From Flectonema sp. DT1601 (lineage: Eukaryota; Euglenozoa; Diplonemea; Diplonemida; Diplonemidae), in contig OZ025850.1 of assembly GCA_964019425.1 (NCBI GenBank), forward strand, positions 310,001 through 374,000: a stretch of 64,000 nt of DNA, given 5' to 3'. Positions within the stretch are counted from its first letter, which is position 1. Each line of letters starts with the position of its first letter. The notes beneath the pieces are model-generated. The model ran no database searches. It saw only the letters and a program-made list of their open reading frames with translations, and had not been told where the DNA came from. Positions 52,903 to 62,195 of the stretch are shown here, piece by piece. Made by a program: the position numbers and the translations under genes.

Positions 52903-54240
52903 TCAGTAGAAGCTTCTTCTCGCTACATTGGTAGGTTCCTTTATGTCTCCTATAATGGTCACAGGTTCATCTATGAGATAGGCTCCAGATGAAGGATGGA
53001 GAGAGAACTCTTCCTTGGATTGATACTGTCTAAATCCTGGTATATCTCCCTCAGCATAGATCATTTCGTATTCGGCTGAGTCACTTTCCGTTTGATCTTT
53101 TTCCAACTGACGAGACTGCTGCAATGAAGCAACACGCAACTCCGTTTGTTTCCATGTTGCTTTTGGATTAACAACCGCTGGCACTGATGACGATGATAAA
53201 GTCTTCTTGTGAGCTTCACATTTTAACCAAAAACTCTCTAATGAGCGATCATTAATTTCGGTATTTATGTTAAACGAGTCGGAAGTGTTTTGAAGGACCT
53301 CTGTGGAGGTGAGTAAGTCTTTGTCAAAATATTTCTTAAATAATTTGCCATGAACGGAGTCGTTAACTTGTCTCACGGAGTATGGTGCGATGGGATCAAT
53401 GGACGTGTCTTTTATAAAATCGTATCGTCTGACATATAAATTTTTTATTTGTTCATAAAAAATTGGTTTTCTAAGAGGTGAATATTGCTTGTTTGAAATT
53501 TTTTTATAATCAGAAAAAATTGAAGACAGCTGACCTTGTAAATCCAGCCATTCAGAGCGTTTTTGTGTATCATCTGCGAGAAGTGACTCCAGAGAGTTGA
53601 AGTGAGGATCACGTGAGAACTCACCAGTTGAATCAGTTACCTGTAAATAATTTCTAATAGTCTGAGAGTCAATCGCAAGGTACGCATGAGGTTTAAACGA
53701 TAAAGGATAATCATCGACGTCAAATCCCAGTCTTAGTAATTCTGTCTCATAATCAAATTCCGTAGCAAGTCCTCCGGCAACACATTTTTGCATTTTTCTA
53801 ACTTTTCGATATTTTCGAGATGTTATAAAGTCAGTAACAGCACTTTTGTATTTATCGTATTTTCGTTGTAATCGTTTTGAAGATCTCTTTTTGGTTTTGA
53901 TGGATGTCGTTTGTGTTGTTTTTTCCATTAAATCCCAATTCACATCCGACTTCAGAGTAACAACAGTTTCTGGATCTGCTTCAAAGGGTGGCAGGTTGTA
54001 TGGACGTTCTAGTATTAATTTTAATTCACCTTTCTCAGATTTTATTTTTTTATTATTTTCTATTTCTGATTCACGAGTTGGTGGGGTTGGTGTTGGTGTT
54101 GGAGGCTGCGATGAGATTGGAGTCATGTCCCGAAATCCGAAATCTGATTCACCTCCGTGGTTTGATACTCCAATCCCATTCCATTCAGAGTTGCTGACTG
54201 TTCTACTGCAGTAGGTTCTTATTGTGAGTCTTCGTATCAT
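52903..54240 (-). CDS. Unknown protein, probably mitochondrial
   Basis: 445 residues. The N-terminus MIRRLTIRTYCSRTVSNS fits a mitochondrial presequence. A Thr/Pro run (PPTPTPTPPT) follows, then a basic region (KTKKRSSKRLQRKYDKYK, RKYRKVRKMQK) and a mixed helical C-terminal half. No known domain. A basic, soluble mitochondrial protein with such patches could be a lineage-specific mitoribosomal or RNA-associated component, but that is only a guess. Only one Cys beyond the leader region is prominent (QKCVAGG). Confidence 0.6.
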   Translation of the reverse strand: MIRRLTIRTYCSRTVSNSEWNGIGVSNHGGESDFGFRDMTPISSQPPTPTPTPPTRESEIENNKKIKSEKGELKLILERPYNLPPFEADPETVVTLKSDVNWDLMEKTTQTTSIKTKKRSSKRLQRKYDKYKSAVTDFITSRKYRKVRKMQKCVAGGLATEFDYETELLRLGFDVDDYPLSFKPHAYLAIDSQTIRNYLQVTDSTGEFSRDPHFNSLESLLADDTQKRSEWLDLQGQLSSIFSDYKKISNKQYSPLRKPIFYEQIKNLYVRRYDFIKDTSIDPIAPYSVRQVNDSVHGKLFKKYFDKDLLTSTEVLQNTSDSFNINTEINDRSLESFWLKCEAHKKTLSSSSVPAVVNPKATWKQTELRVASLQQSRQLEKDQTESDSAEYEMIYAEGDIPGFRQYQSKEEFSLHPSSGAYLIDEPVTIIGDIKEPTNVARRSFY

Positions 54241-54517
54241 TTTATTTTATTATTATTATTATACTCTTGAAAAAGGAAAAAAAAACTAAAAAAAAAAGTG
54301 ATCCCTTCACTTGTATTCCAAAAGAAGGATCGATTCAATTTTTTTTTTTTTTTTTTTTTTTCCCACACTTAAAAAATCTTTTTTTTTTTTTTTTTTGTTA
54401 ACAACAATAAAACTGTCCCACTTGTAGAGGCAGACACAATAGTAATCTTCACTGATGACAAGTATCGGAATCAGCAACAGTCATCCAGTATAAAGACCAA
54501 TCAGGTTAAGTAGATGA

Positions 54518-55213
54518 TTAGATTGGTGGTGCGACAACACCACCAGCAGAACCAGCATGAGGTGTATATGGATTAACCCTGCTGTGATATTTTATATAGT
54601 TTTCCATATCAGGATGAGTTCCTCTTTGGTATTTTGTATGAGGAAAGATTGCGTCTTTAACAATTGAACGACGGTTGTCGTTTGAAACTCGTTTGTCCCA
54701 CGCCTCAGGGGTGTAAAGTTCTTTTGGAAATCTAGTGAAACGTTTGGTGCTTTGATAACCAGATCCAGTTCTAGAGCTATTTGAGGGTTGGGCATACCAA
54801 TATGTTAACAAGTTTCTGGTTTGTTTCCAACTAGTTCTTTTTATTTCTCCATTATCATGAAGATCAAGATGTGATCTGTATTCTGGAACTACCTCTTTAG
54901 CAAAGTGTTTCGTAAATCTTTTATTCGCTCTCATACACTCCATATAATTTGATAGTTCACTTTCACAATTAGTTTTAGGAAGCAGCTCATGCCCAGAACT
55001 GTCCAAGCATCGCAACACCATACTGTATAATCCACGACAACCAGAACCCTCAGGTTTTAAATAAGCATCTTGATACCAACCTTGTAATGCTTTTCCTCTA
55101 AATCTCCACATTCTTCTGTGCTCTGGATTCGGTCTATCTGTCAACCAGTCGTACAGATCAGGAGTCCATGGATACCGCCATGTTTTTAAATTAGGATTTG
55201 TCGCCTTCAACAT
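54518..55213 (-). CDS. Twin Cx9C (CHCH-type) mitochondrial protein
   Basis: 231 residues. Two exact Cx9C motifs lie at about residues 58-68 (CRGLYSMVLRC) and 83-93 (CESELSNYMEC), with one further Cys between. This pair of helices is oxidised by Mia40 in the intermembrane space, and the family includes small subunits of respiratory complexes I and IV. Upstream: WRYPWTPDLYDWLTDRPNPEHRRMWRF; downstream: an Arg/Tyr-rich, aromatic tail with many FxxxL and PxxW elements. It is longer than typical CHCH proteins, which suggests an accessory subunit of a membrane complex. TCTATCAG lies 23 nt before the ATG. Confidence 0.65.
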   Translation of the reverse strand: MLKATNPNLKTWRYPWTPDLYDWLTDRPNPEHRRMWRFRGKALQGWYQDAYLKPEGSGCRGLYSMVLRCLDSSGHELLPKTNCESELSNYMECMRANKRFTKHFAKEVVPEYRSHLDLHDNGEIKRTSWKQTRNLLTYWYAQPSNSSRTGSGYQSTKRFTRFPKELYTPEAWDKRVSNDNRRSIVKDAIFPHTKYQRGTHPDMENYIKYHSRVNPYTPHAGSAGGVVAPPI

Positions 55214-56351
55214 TTATCTTATTTTTTTCTACTGATAGAGGTAATTGAATAGTTAAGCCGAACTAAGTACTCGTACGTCGTAGTAGTGTTGTTCACAGCA
55301 AAGAGAGTTCATTAGTAGAGGTTGGGGGATAACTGTTGAATAAAAATATAAAATCTCATATAAATGAAAACAATGAGACTTCCCCTCAAGAATTCCTTCT
55401 AACGAAAAGATAGTTCAGCGACCACTCGGGGTCGCAGATGGAATACAAAAAATAAAAAAGCGAAAAACGCCCCAGGACAGTCACCAATATTTCACTAACG
55501 TTCGTTTTATATCATCGAATGATGTAAATAATCACAAAGGATATATGAAATTATTTATTCCCACCCTTGATGTGAGAACACAAAAGGCGAAGGGGGGAGA
55601 GAGAATATTGTGGCTAACAGAAAGATAGTAAATAGTACGAGGGAAGAATTTTTGTTTTTTATTGTGCGCCCCCAAAATCAGAACCCCTAAAGAGGTTTAC
55701 GTAGTGATGGCTGAGACTAGATTCAGATACACCAATGCGGGTTGTGCAAAACAAAAATAGAAGATTAGATTATACAAAACAACGAGTCAAAGCTGGGTAT
55801 AGGGTCGAAAGACCCATCGAACCATCTAGTAGCTGGTTCACTCCGAAGTTTCCCTCAGGATAAATATCGAACGCTTTCTCTTCAAAATAATAAATAATTG
55901 TTTTTTTTTTTTTTTTTTTTTTTTTTGTTAAAGATTATCTCTATATAACTTCCAGAGTGTGTACAGAAGAAAGTTGTGTGAAAAAAGGAAATGTACCAAA
56001 TCCGAACCTCAAAAGAGATTTTATGTGATTTCGGTAACTCAATTGTAAAATAAAAAAGATGGCAATTTCAGCTGCCAACAAGTCTGCTTCTCTTGAGAAG
56101 CGTGGGTAGAATATCTAATCTAGTATCCTCCGCAAACCGAAGCCTGAACAAAATCTAAATCAGAAAGTTAACACGAAACAGAAAGTTTGTCTACAATAAA
56201 AAGGATGGGCAGGTTTTTGTTAAAAAAATAAAAAATCTTTGTCGGTGGTCGTGACTAACACTGTTGACAGTAAACTCTGAAAGGCACTCATGGGTTGTGT
56301 GTGTTAGCCATGGGGTGTAAATAAGATTTAAACAAAAGAAGAAGAAAAAAA
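55214..56351. other. Intergenic with LSU rRNA-like fragment
   Basis: About 1.1 kb. It holds a small GCGACC...GGTCGC hairpin near 55416-55434 and a 70-nt LSU rRNA-like piece (55793-55862). The rest shows no gene. Confidence 0.5.
55793..55862 (+). pseudogene. Fragment of cytosolic LSU (28S) rRNA
   Basis: CTGGGTATAGGG then CGAAAGAC, ATCGAACCATCTAGTAGCTG and CCGAAGTTTCCCTCAGGATA match the universally conserved helix 35-36 region of eukaryotic 28S rRNA. The match ends sharply on both sides, and a few conserved positions differ. It is an isolated insert, not part of an rDNA unit here. Confidence 0.75.
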
Positions 56352-57419
56352 CTACTGACTTTCGTTGGTAGACTCACCGTCACTCTCACTCGTTGAGTAT
56401 TCCTCCATTAGAGATGCCGCATCATTTTGGAGTGTGGCAGAGGTGTTTTCAACATTCTTCTTTTTAATGTAAAAATTTACCGCAGACGACAACATAAATA
56501 TCGGAGTGAAAAGTAACGATGCCGGGATAGTCGCGAGTAACTCCGCACCGAAATAGTCATAAGTTGAATTCAAGTGTGAAGTACAGGCTTCAGCTACATA
56601 CCAAACAGCATAGTCGCCGCCTATCAATTCGTTTTCTGTTTCTGAAAGATTTCCTTCACGGTACAAACTGAGGTCAGAAAGAGTTAAAAATAATAATCTA
56701 ATAAAGAATGCAAAAAATAAACACGTTGTAATCAAACCATTCAATGAGGTTTTAAAGTGAATTATGGTATCCTCGTATTTCTGATAAAGAGATTTTCTCT
56801 CAGTAGTAGTGAAAATTAAAAATTTATAATCGTGATTTCCCTGCAGGAGTAAGTGAACCAGAGGAGCAGAAGAGATAAACTCACAACAATTCATAATAAC
56901 ACTTTGAAAAACAAAATTAACACCCGAGAATATATACACCATCACATTCCCAATCCAATTTTTTGGACATATTTTTTCGATCAGATAAAAAGCGATCGAC
57001 AAAATAGCAAAAAAAGTAGCAACAAATGGCACAAAAACCCTGAAACCAATTGAACCAATAATCCCAAAGTAAAATTGTAATAAAAACAAATACCAACTAT
57101 CATTTTTAAATCCCACAATTATATACAAAGTGTCAATAAAAAAAGACCACATAGAATCTTCCCATCCACAAACCTGCGCAAGGTAATCCTTCCACGTATT
57201 AAACAAGATAGGGTCAAACATAACAACATTTTCAACAAGTTCATTCACTGGACACTTCCATTGATCGTGATGTAGTCTCTGATATACACTGTACAATACA
57301 ATAACTATAATTACGGGTAATAGCATCCCGACTTCAGTGTTTGAGTGGCTTTCACTGCTCTTGGTGTGTAACATAAACTGACGTACAAACTCACGGTATG
57401 GTCGGGTGTGGTGAACCAT
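56352..57419 (-). CDS. Multi-pass membrane protein, unknown family
   Basis: 355 residues. Seen: about six hydrophobic segments, for example MLLPVIIVIVLYSVY (near 32-46), LFLLQFYFGIIGSIGFRVFVPFVATFFAILSIAFYLI (two helices), VYIFSGVNFVFQSVIM, GLITTCLFFAFFIRLLFLTL and a last one before KKKNVE. The C-terminal tail is acidic and Ser-rich (SMEEYSTSESDGESTNES type). Loops contain NLS and NST glycosylation sequons. No transporter signature is recognised. Confidence 0.65.
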   Translation of the reverse strand: MVHHTRPYREFVRQFMLHTKSSESHSNTEVGMLLPVIIVIVLYSVYQRLHHDQWKCPVNELVENVVMFDPILFNTWKDYLAQVCGWEDSMWSFFIDTLYIIVGFKNDSWYLFLLQFYFGIIGSIGFRVFVPFVATFFAILSIAFYLIEKICPKNWIGNVMVYIFSGVNFVFQSVIMNCCEFISSAPLVHLLLQGNHDYKFLIFTTTERKSLYQKYEDTIIHFKTSLNGLITTCLFFAFFIRLLFLTLSDLSLYREGNLSETENELIGGDYAVWYVAEACTSHLNSTYDYFGAELLATIPASLLFTPIFMLSSAVNFYIKKKNVENTSATLQNDAASLMEEYSTSESDGESTNESQ

Positions 57420-57472
57420 CTTTTGTCTTTATTTATTTATTTTTTTTTTTTTTTTATCCAATATCCCGAGTG

Positions 57473-57495
57473 CTGAAAGAACGAAAAAAAACGAT
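57473..57495 (-). promoter_or_regulatory. 3' splice acceptor-like site before the membrane-protein gene
   Basis: Minus-strand TTTTTTTTCGTTCTTTCAG ends at 57473, 53 nt before the ATG. The leader between them is A-rich (A17). Confidence 0.5.
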
Positions 57496-58131
57496 GGTGA
57501 ACACGTAAGTAGAAAAAGTTCGTACTGTCCAACATTCTCTCAGTTCTTACTATTACTTGTTGTTAAGTAGAAGAACTAATGCAGTGGTAGTTGTCATCTG
57601 CATCATTTGCAAGTCATCAGATTTAATGTGTGTATCGAAAGACTTCCTGTCAGGTGGAAAAGAGTAAGAGTGTTCACAATGTTGTTAGCAATCAGCTTTA
57701 CGTAAGAATATGGTTCGCAAGTACCCAAGCTTTCTTTTTTATTAAGTCTTTCTCTTTAAGAAATCAATAACCCAGAACAGTCTGAGTCGAGAGGGAATCA
57801 ACAGCTGGTGTACGACCAGCACTATCTTTCTTTTGTTTTGTTTTAACTACTTCGTTCCTTTTTGTTTTTGTGGCACCTTCCTCGAGAAAAACGAGCACGC
57901 TACGAGTCAAAAGAAGCCTGTTGGCGAACTATAACATTTTCAAACTTTTTTACACGAAATTAGCGAACAAATTTTCCTCTCTCTGGACACCACTTTAGTA
58001 AATATAATTTTTTTTTCTTTTTGTCTTTTATTTTTCCAGGAATTTCGGGGGAGACTCACTTGGGTGCTTTTTTTCTTTGCTAGTATCTTTTTTTTCTTTT
58101 TTCCCAGCCTGTTTATCTTTCTCACTCCTGT

Positions 58132-58275
58132 ATGTTCGACGAGCGGCCTAGCTCCCCAGGCTCGCTGTCAAGAATACAAATCAATAACCCTGAGGAGGAC
58201 ATTGTTTGTAAACCTATGTTGACGGAGCGGAAACACGCAATAACAAGAGAGGTGCTAAAAACGAATGGGAGTTAA
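58132..58275 (+). other. Small plus-strand open frame, copy 1
   Basis: 47 codons, starting MFDERPSSPGSLSRIQ, with ordinary composition. It is preceded by TTCTTTTTTCCCAG 25 nt before its ATG, the same acceptor-plus-ATG pattern seen at minus-strand genes. It sits in the transaldolase 3' flank. Low confidence: maybe a captured 5' end of another gene. Confidence 0.25.
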
Positions 58276-58294
58276 AAAATCTGGGGCTTCAAAC

Positions 58295-59323
58295 TTACTT
58301 GCTCCCGGCAATAATGTCGCTGAGCTTGTCGTCGAGTTTGGCTCCGTCGGCAGCGAATTTGCGGATTCCGTCCGAAAGCTTCTCAACAGCCATACGGTCC
58401 TCATTATGCATCCACAAGAACTTAGCCTGAGTAAGTTTCTCAATCTCAGGGATGTCCATATCCATGGCAGCCTTGGCGCAGAGCTTTTGCTCTAAACCAG
58501 TTCTGTCTTCCTGGAGCTTCTCAAGAAGTGCAGGTCCAATTGTTAAGTAGTCACATCCAGCGAGGTTCTTCATTTCATCAACAGTTCTAAATGAGGCACC
58601 CATAACAATAGTTTTGTGACCATACTTTTTGTAGTAGTTAAAGATCCTTGTAACACTTATTACTCCAGGGTCATTTAATCCAGTGTGGTCCTTGGATGAT
58701 TCGAATTCTTTGTACCAGTCAAGAATTCTTCCAACAAATGGTGAGACGAGAGTAACAGCCGCCTGGGCACAAGCAACTGCCTGTGCGAATGAGAACAGGA
58801 GAGTAAGATTGCAGTGAATGCCACAGCTCTCTAATGCAGCTCCAGCCTGGATACCTTCCCAAGTAGAGGCAAGCTTAATAAGAATTCTTTCCTTTTCGTA
58901 ACCAGCTTCCTTGTAGAGTGCGATGATCTCTTTTCCCTTTGCGATGGACGCTTCGGTATCGTATGAGAGTCTGGCGTCAACTTCAGATGACACTCTGCCA
59001 GGGACCTTCTTCAAGATCTCACATCCGAATAAGACCGCCAACTTGGTTGAAGTCTTGTCGAGAACTTCCGCAGGAGTCTTTCCTTCCTTCTGACCGTATG
59101 CAACAGCGGCACTCAATAAGTGCTTGTATTCTGGCTTGTTAGCAGCCGCCAACAACAATGACGGGTTGGTTGTCGCATCCTGCGGCTTGTACTTCTCAAT
59201 CAACGCAAAGTCCGCAGTGTCGGCAACAACAGTTGTAACTTTCTTCAATAAGTCTAATGTCGATTCGTGCTGAGCTCTCTTTGTTGCTCCATCTTCACTG
59301 CTTGTTTTCGTCTTCGATGCCAT
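58295..59323 (-). CDS. TALDO1: Transaldolase, copy 1
   Basis: 342 residues from the ATG at 59323. Catalyses transfer of a dihydroxyacetone unit between sedoheptulose 7-phosphate and glyceraldehyde 3-phosphate in the non-oxidative pentose phosphate pathway. Seen: [27 protein letters not shown], the Schiff-base Lys block [49 protein letters not shown] and the phosphate-site region [32 protein letters not shown]. This copy alone has a 14-residue Lys/Ser/Thr-rich N-terminal addition ([14 protein letters not shown]). The frame is intact. TTTACTTTTTCAG ends 21 nt before the ATG. Confidence 0.95.
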   Translation of the reverse strand: MASKTKTSSEDGATKRAQHESTLDLLKKVTTVVADTADFALIEKYKPQDATTNPSLLLAAANKPEYKHLLSAAVAYGQKEGKTPAEVLDKTSTKLAVLFGCEILKKVPGRVSSEVDARLSYDTEASIAKGKEIIALYKEAGYEKERILIKLASTWEGIQAGAALESCGIHCNLTLLFSFAQAVACAQAAVTLVSPFVGRILDWYKEFESSKDHTGLNDPGVISVTRIFNYYKKYGHKTIVMGASFRTVDEMKNLAGCDYLTIGPALLEKLQEDRTGLEQKLCAKAAMDMDIPEIEKLTQAKFLWMHNEDRMAVEKLSDGIRKFAADGAKLDDKLSDIIAGSK

Positions 59324-59393
59324 CTTTGAAATGTGTTGAGTATGCTGAAAAAGTAAATATAACACTGAGAAGGCTACAAAAGGCAACAGAATG

Positions 59394-59654
59394 CTATTTA
59401 TTTACGAAGCCTAGGAAACCAAAAATCAGGAAAAGCTCAACAGGGGTAACAGTTAGATCGCTACCAGTCAACCGTGAGACTCTAGCCGCCTTGCTATAAG
59501 AAGGCGAAGAGTCCACAGGTGCCCTTAGCCTTCCAAAGCGCTTGTTTCTTAATACAATATTGAGCCATCCTGAAATCATACGGACAGTCAGTTCATTCCC
59601 TGCAATGCCACAATGAGATAGGACATACTGGGAAATCAGTACGCTGATTGGCAA
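59394..59654 (-). mobile_element. LINE RNase-H-like remnant, copy 1
   Basis: Minus-strand reading gives QYVLSHCGIAGNEL, close to the WVPSHCGIxGNExAD motif of RNase H domains in I/Jockey-like non-LTR retrotransposons, followed by a short tail ending [12 protein letters not shown]. Only this fragment remains. It was duplicated with the transaldolase unit. Confidence 0.5.
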
Positions 59655-60322
59655 TCACTCAGAATATGAATCACACTATGCGGAACAACATAAAGAAGAT
59701 TAAGGAGTCCCACCTCTCTACAGTAATCTGTGTTCACTTCTGTGACTGTTTAATAACCGTAATATGTGAATGGGTTATAAGTAACCTGTAATAAGAAATA
59801 CTACGTAAGAATATCAGACAGCGAACACGCAATCAAAAGAAAACCGAGTAGATGCGATACAATAAGTGTAGTGACAAGTAACAAGAAGAAAAAAAAATAC
59901 TTCCGGTTCGCAAGTACCCAAGCTTTCTTTTTTATTAAATCTTTCTCTTTAAGAAATCAATAACCCAGAACAGTCTGAGTCGAGAGGGAATCAACAGCTG
60001 GTGTACGACCAGCACTATCTTTCTTTTGTTTTGTTTTAACTACTTCGTTCCTTTTTGTTTTTGTGGCACCTTCCTCGAGAAAAACGAGCACGCTACGAGT
60101 CAAAAGAAGCCTGTTGGCGAACTATAACATTTTCAAACTTTTTTACACGAAATTAGCGAACAAATTTTCCTCTCTCTGGACACCACTTTAGTAAATATAA
60201 TTTTTTTTTCTTTTTGTCTTTTATTTTTCCAGGAATTTCGGGGGAGACTCACTTGGGTGCTTTTTTTTTTGCTAGTATCTTTTTTTCTTTTTTCCTAGCC
60301 TGTTTATCTTTCTCACTCCTGT

Positions 60323-60505
60323 ATGTTCGACGAGCGGCCTAGCTCCCCAGGCTCGCTGTCAAGAATACAAATCAATAACCCTGAGGAGGACATTGTTTGT
60401 AAACCTATGTTGACGGAGCGGAAACACGCAATAACGAGAGAGGTGCTAAAAATGAATGGGGGTAAAAAAATCTGGGGTTTCAAACTTACTTGCTCCCGGC
60501 AATAA
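60323..60505 (+). other. Small plus-strand open frame, copy 2
   Basis: Duplicate of 58132-58275, here 60 codons because the end differs (LKMNGGKK rather than LKTNGS-stop). Low confidence. Confidence 0.2.
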
Positions 60506-61472
60506 TGTCGCTGAGCTTGTCGTCGAGTTTGGCTCCGTCGGCAGCGAATTTGCGGATTCCGTCTGAAAGCTTCTCAACAGCCATACGGTCCTCATTATGC
60601 ATCCACAAGAACTTAGCCTGAGTAAGTTTCTCAATCTCAGGGATGTCCATATCCATGGCAGCCTTGGCGCAGAGCTTTTGCTCTAAACCAGTTCTGTCTT
60701 CCTGGAGCTTCTCAAGAAGTGCAGGTCCAATTGTTAAGTAGTCACATCCAGCGAGGTTCTTCATTTCATCAACAGTTCTAAATGAGGCACCCATAACAAT
60801 AGTTTTGTGACCATACTTTTTGTAGTAGTTAAAGATCTTTGTAACACTTATTACTCCAGGGTCATTCAATCCAGTGTGGTCCTTTGATGATTCGAATTCT
60901 TTGTACCAGTCAAGAATTCTTCCAACAAATGGTGAGACGAGAGTAACAGCCGCCTGGGCACAAGCAACTGCCTGTGCGAATGAGAACAGGAGAGTAAGAT
61001 TGCAGTGAATGCCACAGCTCTCTAATGCAGCTCCAGCCTGGATACCTTCCCAAGTAGAGGCAAGCTTAATAAGAATTCTTTCCTTTTCGTAACCAGCTTC
61101 CTTGTAGAGTGCGATGATCTCTTTTCCCTTTGCGATGGACGCTTCGGTATCGTATGAGAGTCTGGCGTCAACTTCAGATGACACTCTGCCAGGGACCTTC
61201 TTCAAGATCTCACATCCGAATAAGACCGCCAACTTGGTTGAAGTCTTGTCGAGAACTTCTGCAGGGGTCTTTCCTTCCTTCTGACCGTATGCAACAGCGG
61301 CACTCAATAAGTGCTTGTATTCTGGCTTGTTAGCAGCCGCCAACAACAATGACGGGTTGGTTGTCGCATCCTGTGGCTTGTACTTCTCAATCAACGCAAA
61401 GTCCGCAGTGTCGGCAACAACAGTCGTCACTTTCTTCAATAAGTCTAATGTCGATTCGTGCTGAGCTGCCAT
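60486..61472 (-). CDS. TALDO1: Transaldolase, copy 2
   Basis: 328 residues from the ATG at 61472. It is the same enzyme as copy 1 with identical catalytic blocks; the visible protein differences are the missing 14-residue N-terminal addition (MAAQHEST) and a Lys for Arg in [13 protein letters not shown]. Nearly all other changes are silent. The upstream acceptor-like TTTACTTTTTCAG is kept, so both copies are probably expressed. Confidence 0.95.
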   Translation of the reverse strand: MAAQHESTLDLLKKVTTVVADTADFALIEKYKPQDATTNPSLLLAAANKPEYKHLLSAAVAYGQKEGKTPAEVLDKTSTKLAVLFGCEILKKVPGRVSSEVDARLSYDTEASIAKGKEIIALYKEAGYEKERILIKLASTWEGIQAGAALESCGIHCNLTLLFSFAQAVACAQAAVTLVSPFVGRILDWYKEFESSKDHTGLNDPGVISVTKIFNYYKKYGHKTIVMGASFRTVDEMKNLAGCDYLTIGPALLEKLQEDRTGLEQKLCAKAAMDMDIPEIEKLTQAKFLWMHNEDRMAVEKLSDGIRKFAADGAKLDDKLSDIIAGSK

Positions 61473-61542
61473 CTTTGAAATGTGTTGAGTATGCTGAAAA
61501 AGTAAATATAACACTAAGAAGGCTACAGAAGGCAACAGAATG

Positions 61543-61788
61543 CTATTTATGTACGAAGCCTAGGAAGCCAAAAATCAGGAAAAGTTCAACAGGGGTAACA
61601 GTCAACCGTGAGACTCTAGCCGCCTTGCTATAAGAAGGCGAAGAGTCCACAGGTGCCCTTAGCCTTCCAAAGCGCTTGTTTCTTAATACAATATTGAGCC
61701 ATCCTGAAATCATACGGACAGTCAGTTCATTCCCTGCAATGCCACAATGAGATAGGACATACTGGGAAATCAGTACGCTGATTGGCAA
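61543..61788 (-). mobile_element. LINE RNase-H-like remnant, copy 2
   Basis: Duplicate of 59394-59654 (SHCGIAGNE motif kept), 15 nt shorter in the tail. Confidence 0.5.
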
Positions 61789-62195
61789 TCACTCAGAATA
61801 TGAATCACACGTGTAGAACAACATAAAGATTCTACTCCAGTAGATTAAGAAGTCTCACCTCTCTACAGTAATCTGTGTTCACTTCTGTGACTGTTTAATA
61901 ACCGTAATATGTGAATGGGTTATAAGTAACCTGTAATAAGAAATACTACGTAAGAATATCAGACAGCGAACACGCAATCAAAAAAGAAAACCGAGCGGAT
62001 GCGATACAATAAGTGTAGTGACAAGTAACAAGAAAAAAAAAAGAAGAAAAAAGAAAAAAAAACTTCTGAAAGGAGTTGGTGGAAACCATTAATTTCAAAA
62101 GTATAAAAAGAGTTCAATACGACTACACAACTTATGTAGATACGAACTGATGAGTGAAAACTTCATCAGTGAGCATTGAGCTGGTTTCCTAAAAC
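61789..62195. other. Intergenic
   Basis: About 400 bp: the end of the duplicated unit, then A-rich sequence and a short palindromic AACTGATGAGTG-AAAACTT-CATCAGT near 62147-62171. No gene. Confidence 0.4.

Larger units (their letters stand above)
57712..59904. repeat. Tandem duplication unit 1 (transaldolase)
   Basis: About 2.19 kb, beginning GGTTCGCAAGTACCC, repeated head-to-tail at 59905. Identity by eye is well above 95 percent in coding and non-coding parts. Clear differences are a 42-nt segment present only here at the start of the coding region and a 15-nt segment near 59457. Confidence 0.9.
59905..62035. repeat. Tandem duplication unit 2 (transaldolase)
   Basis: About 2.13 kb, head-to-tail copy of 57712-59904; it ends near ACAAGTAACAAGAA, after which the sequence is unique. 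Confidence 0.9.

Noticed and set aside
57700-57730. tRNA-like GGTTCGCAAGTACC at the start of both duplicate units
   Set aside because: No acceptor, D or anticodon stems can be folded around it; no tRNA gene was found in the window.
58250-58294. A GTAAGT...TTTTTAG mini-intron at the end of both transaldolase copies that would extend the protein by about 45 residues
   Set aside because: The unspliced protein ends where transaldolases normally end; the extension has no family support.
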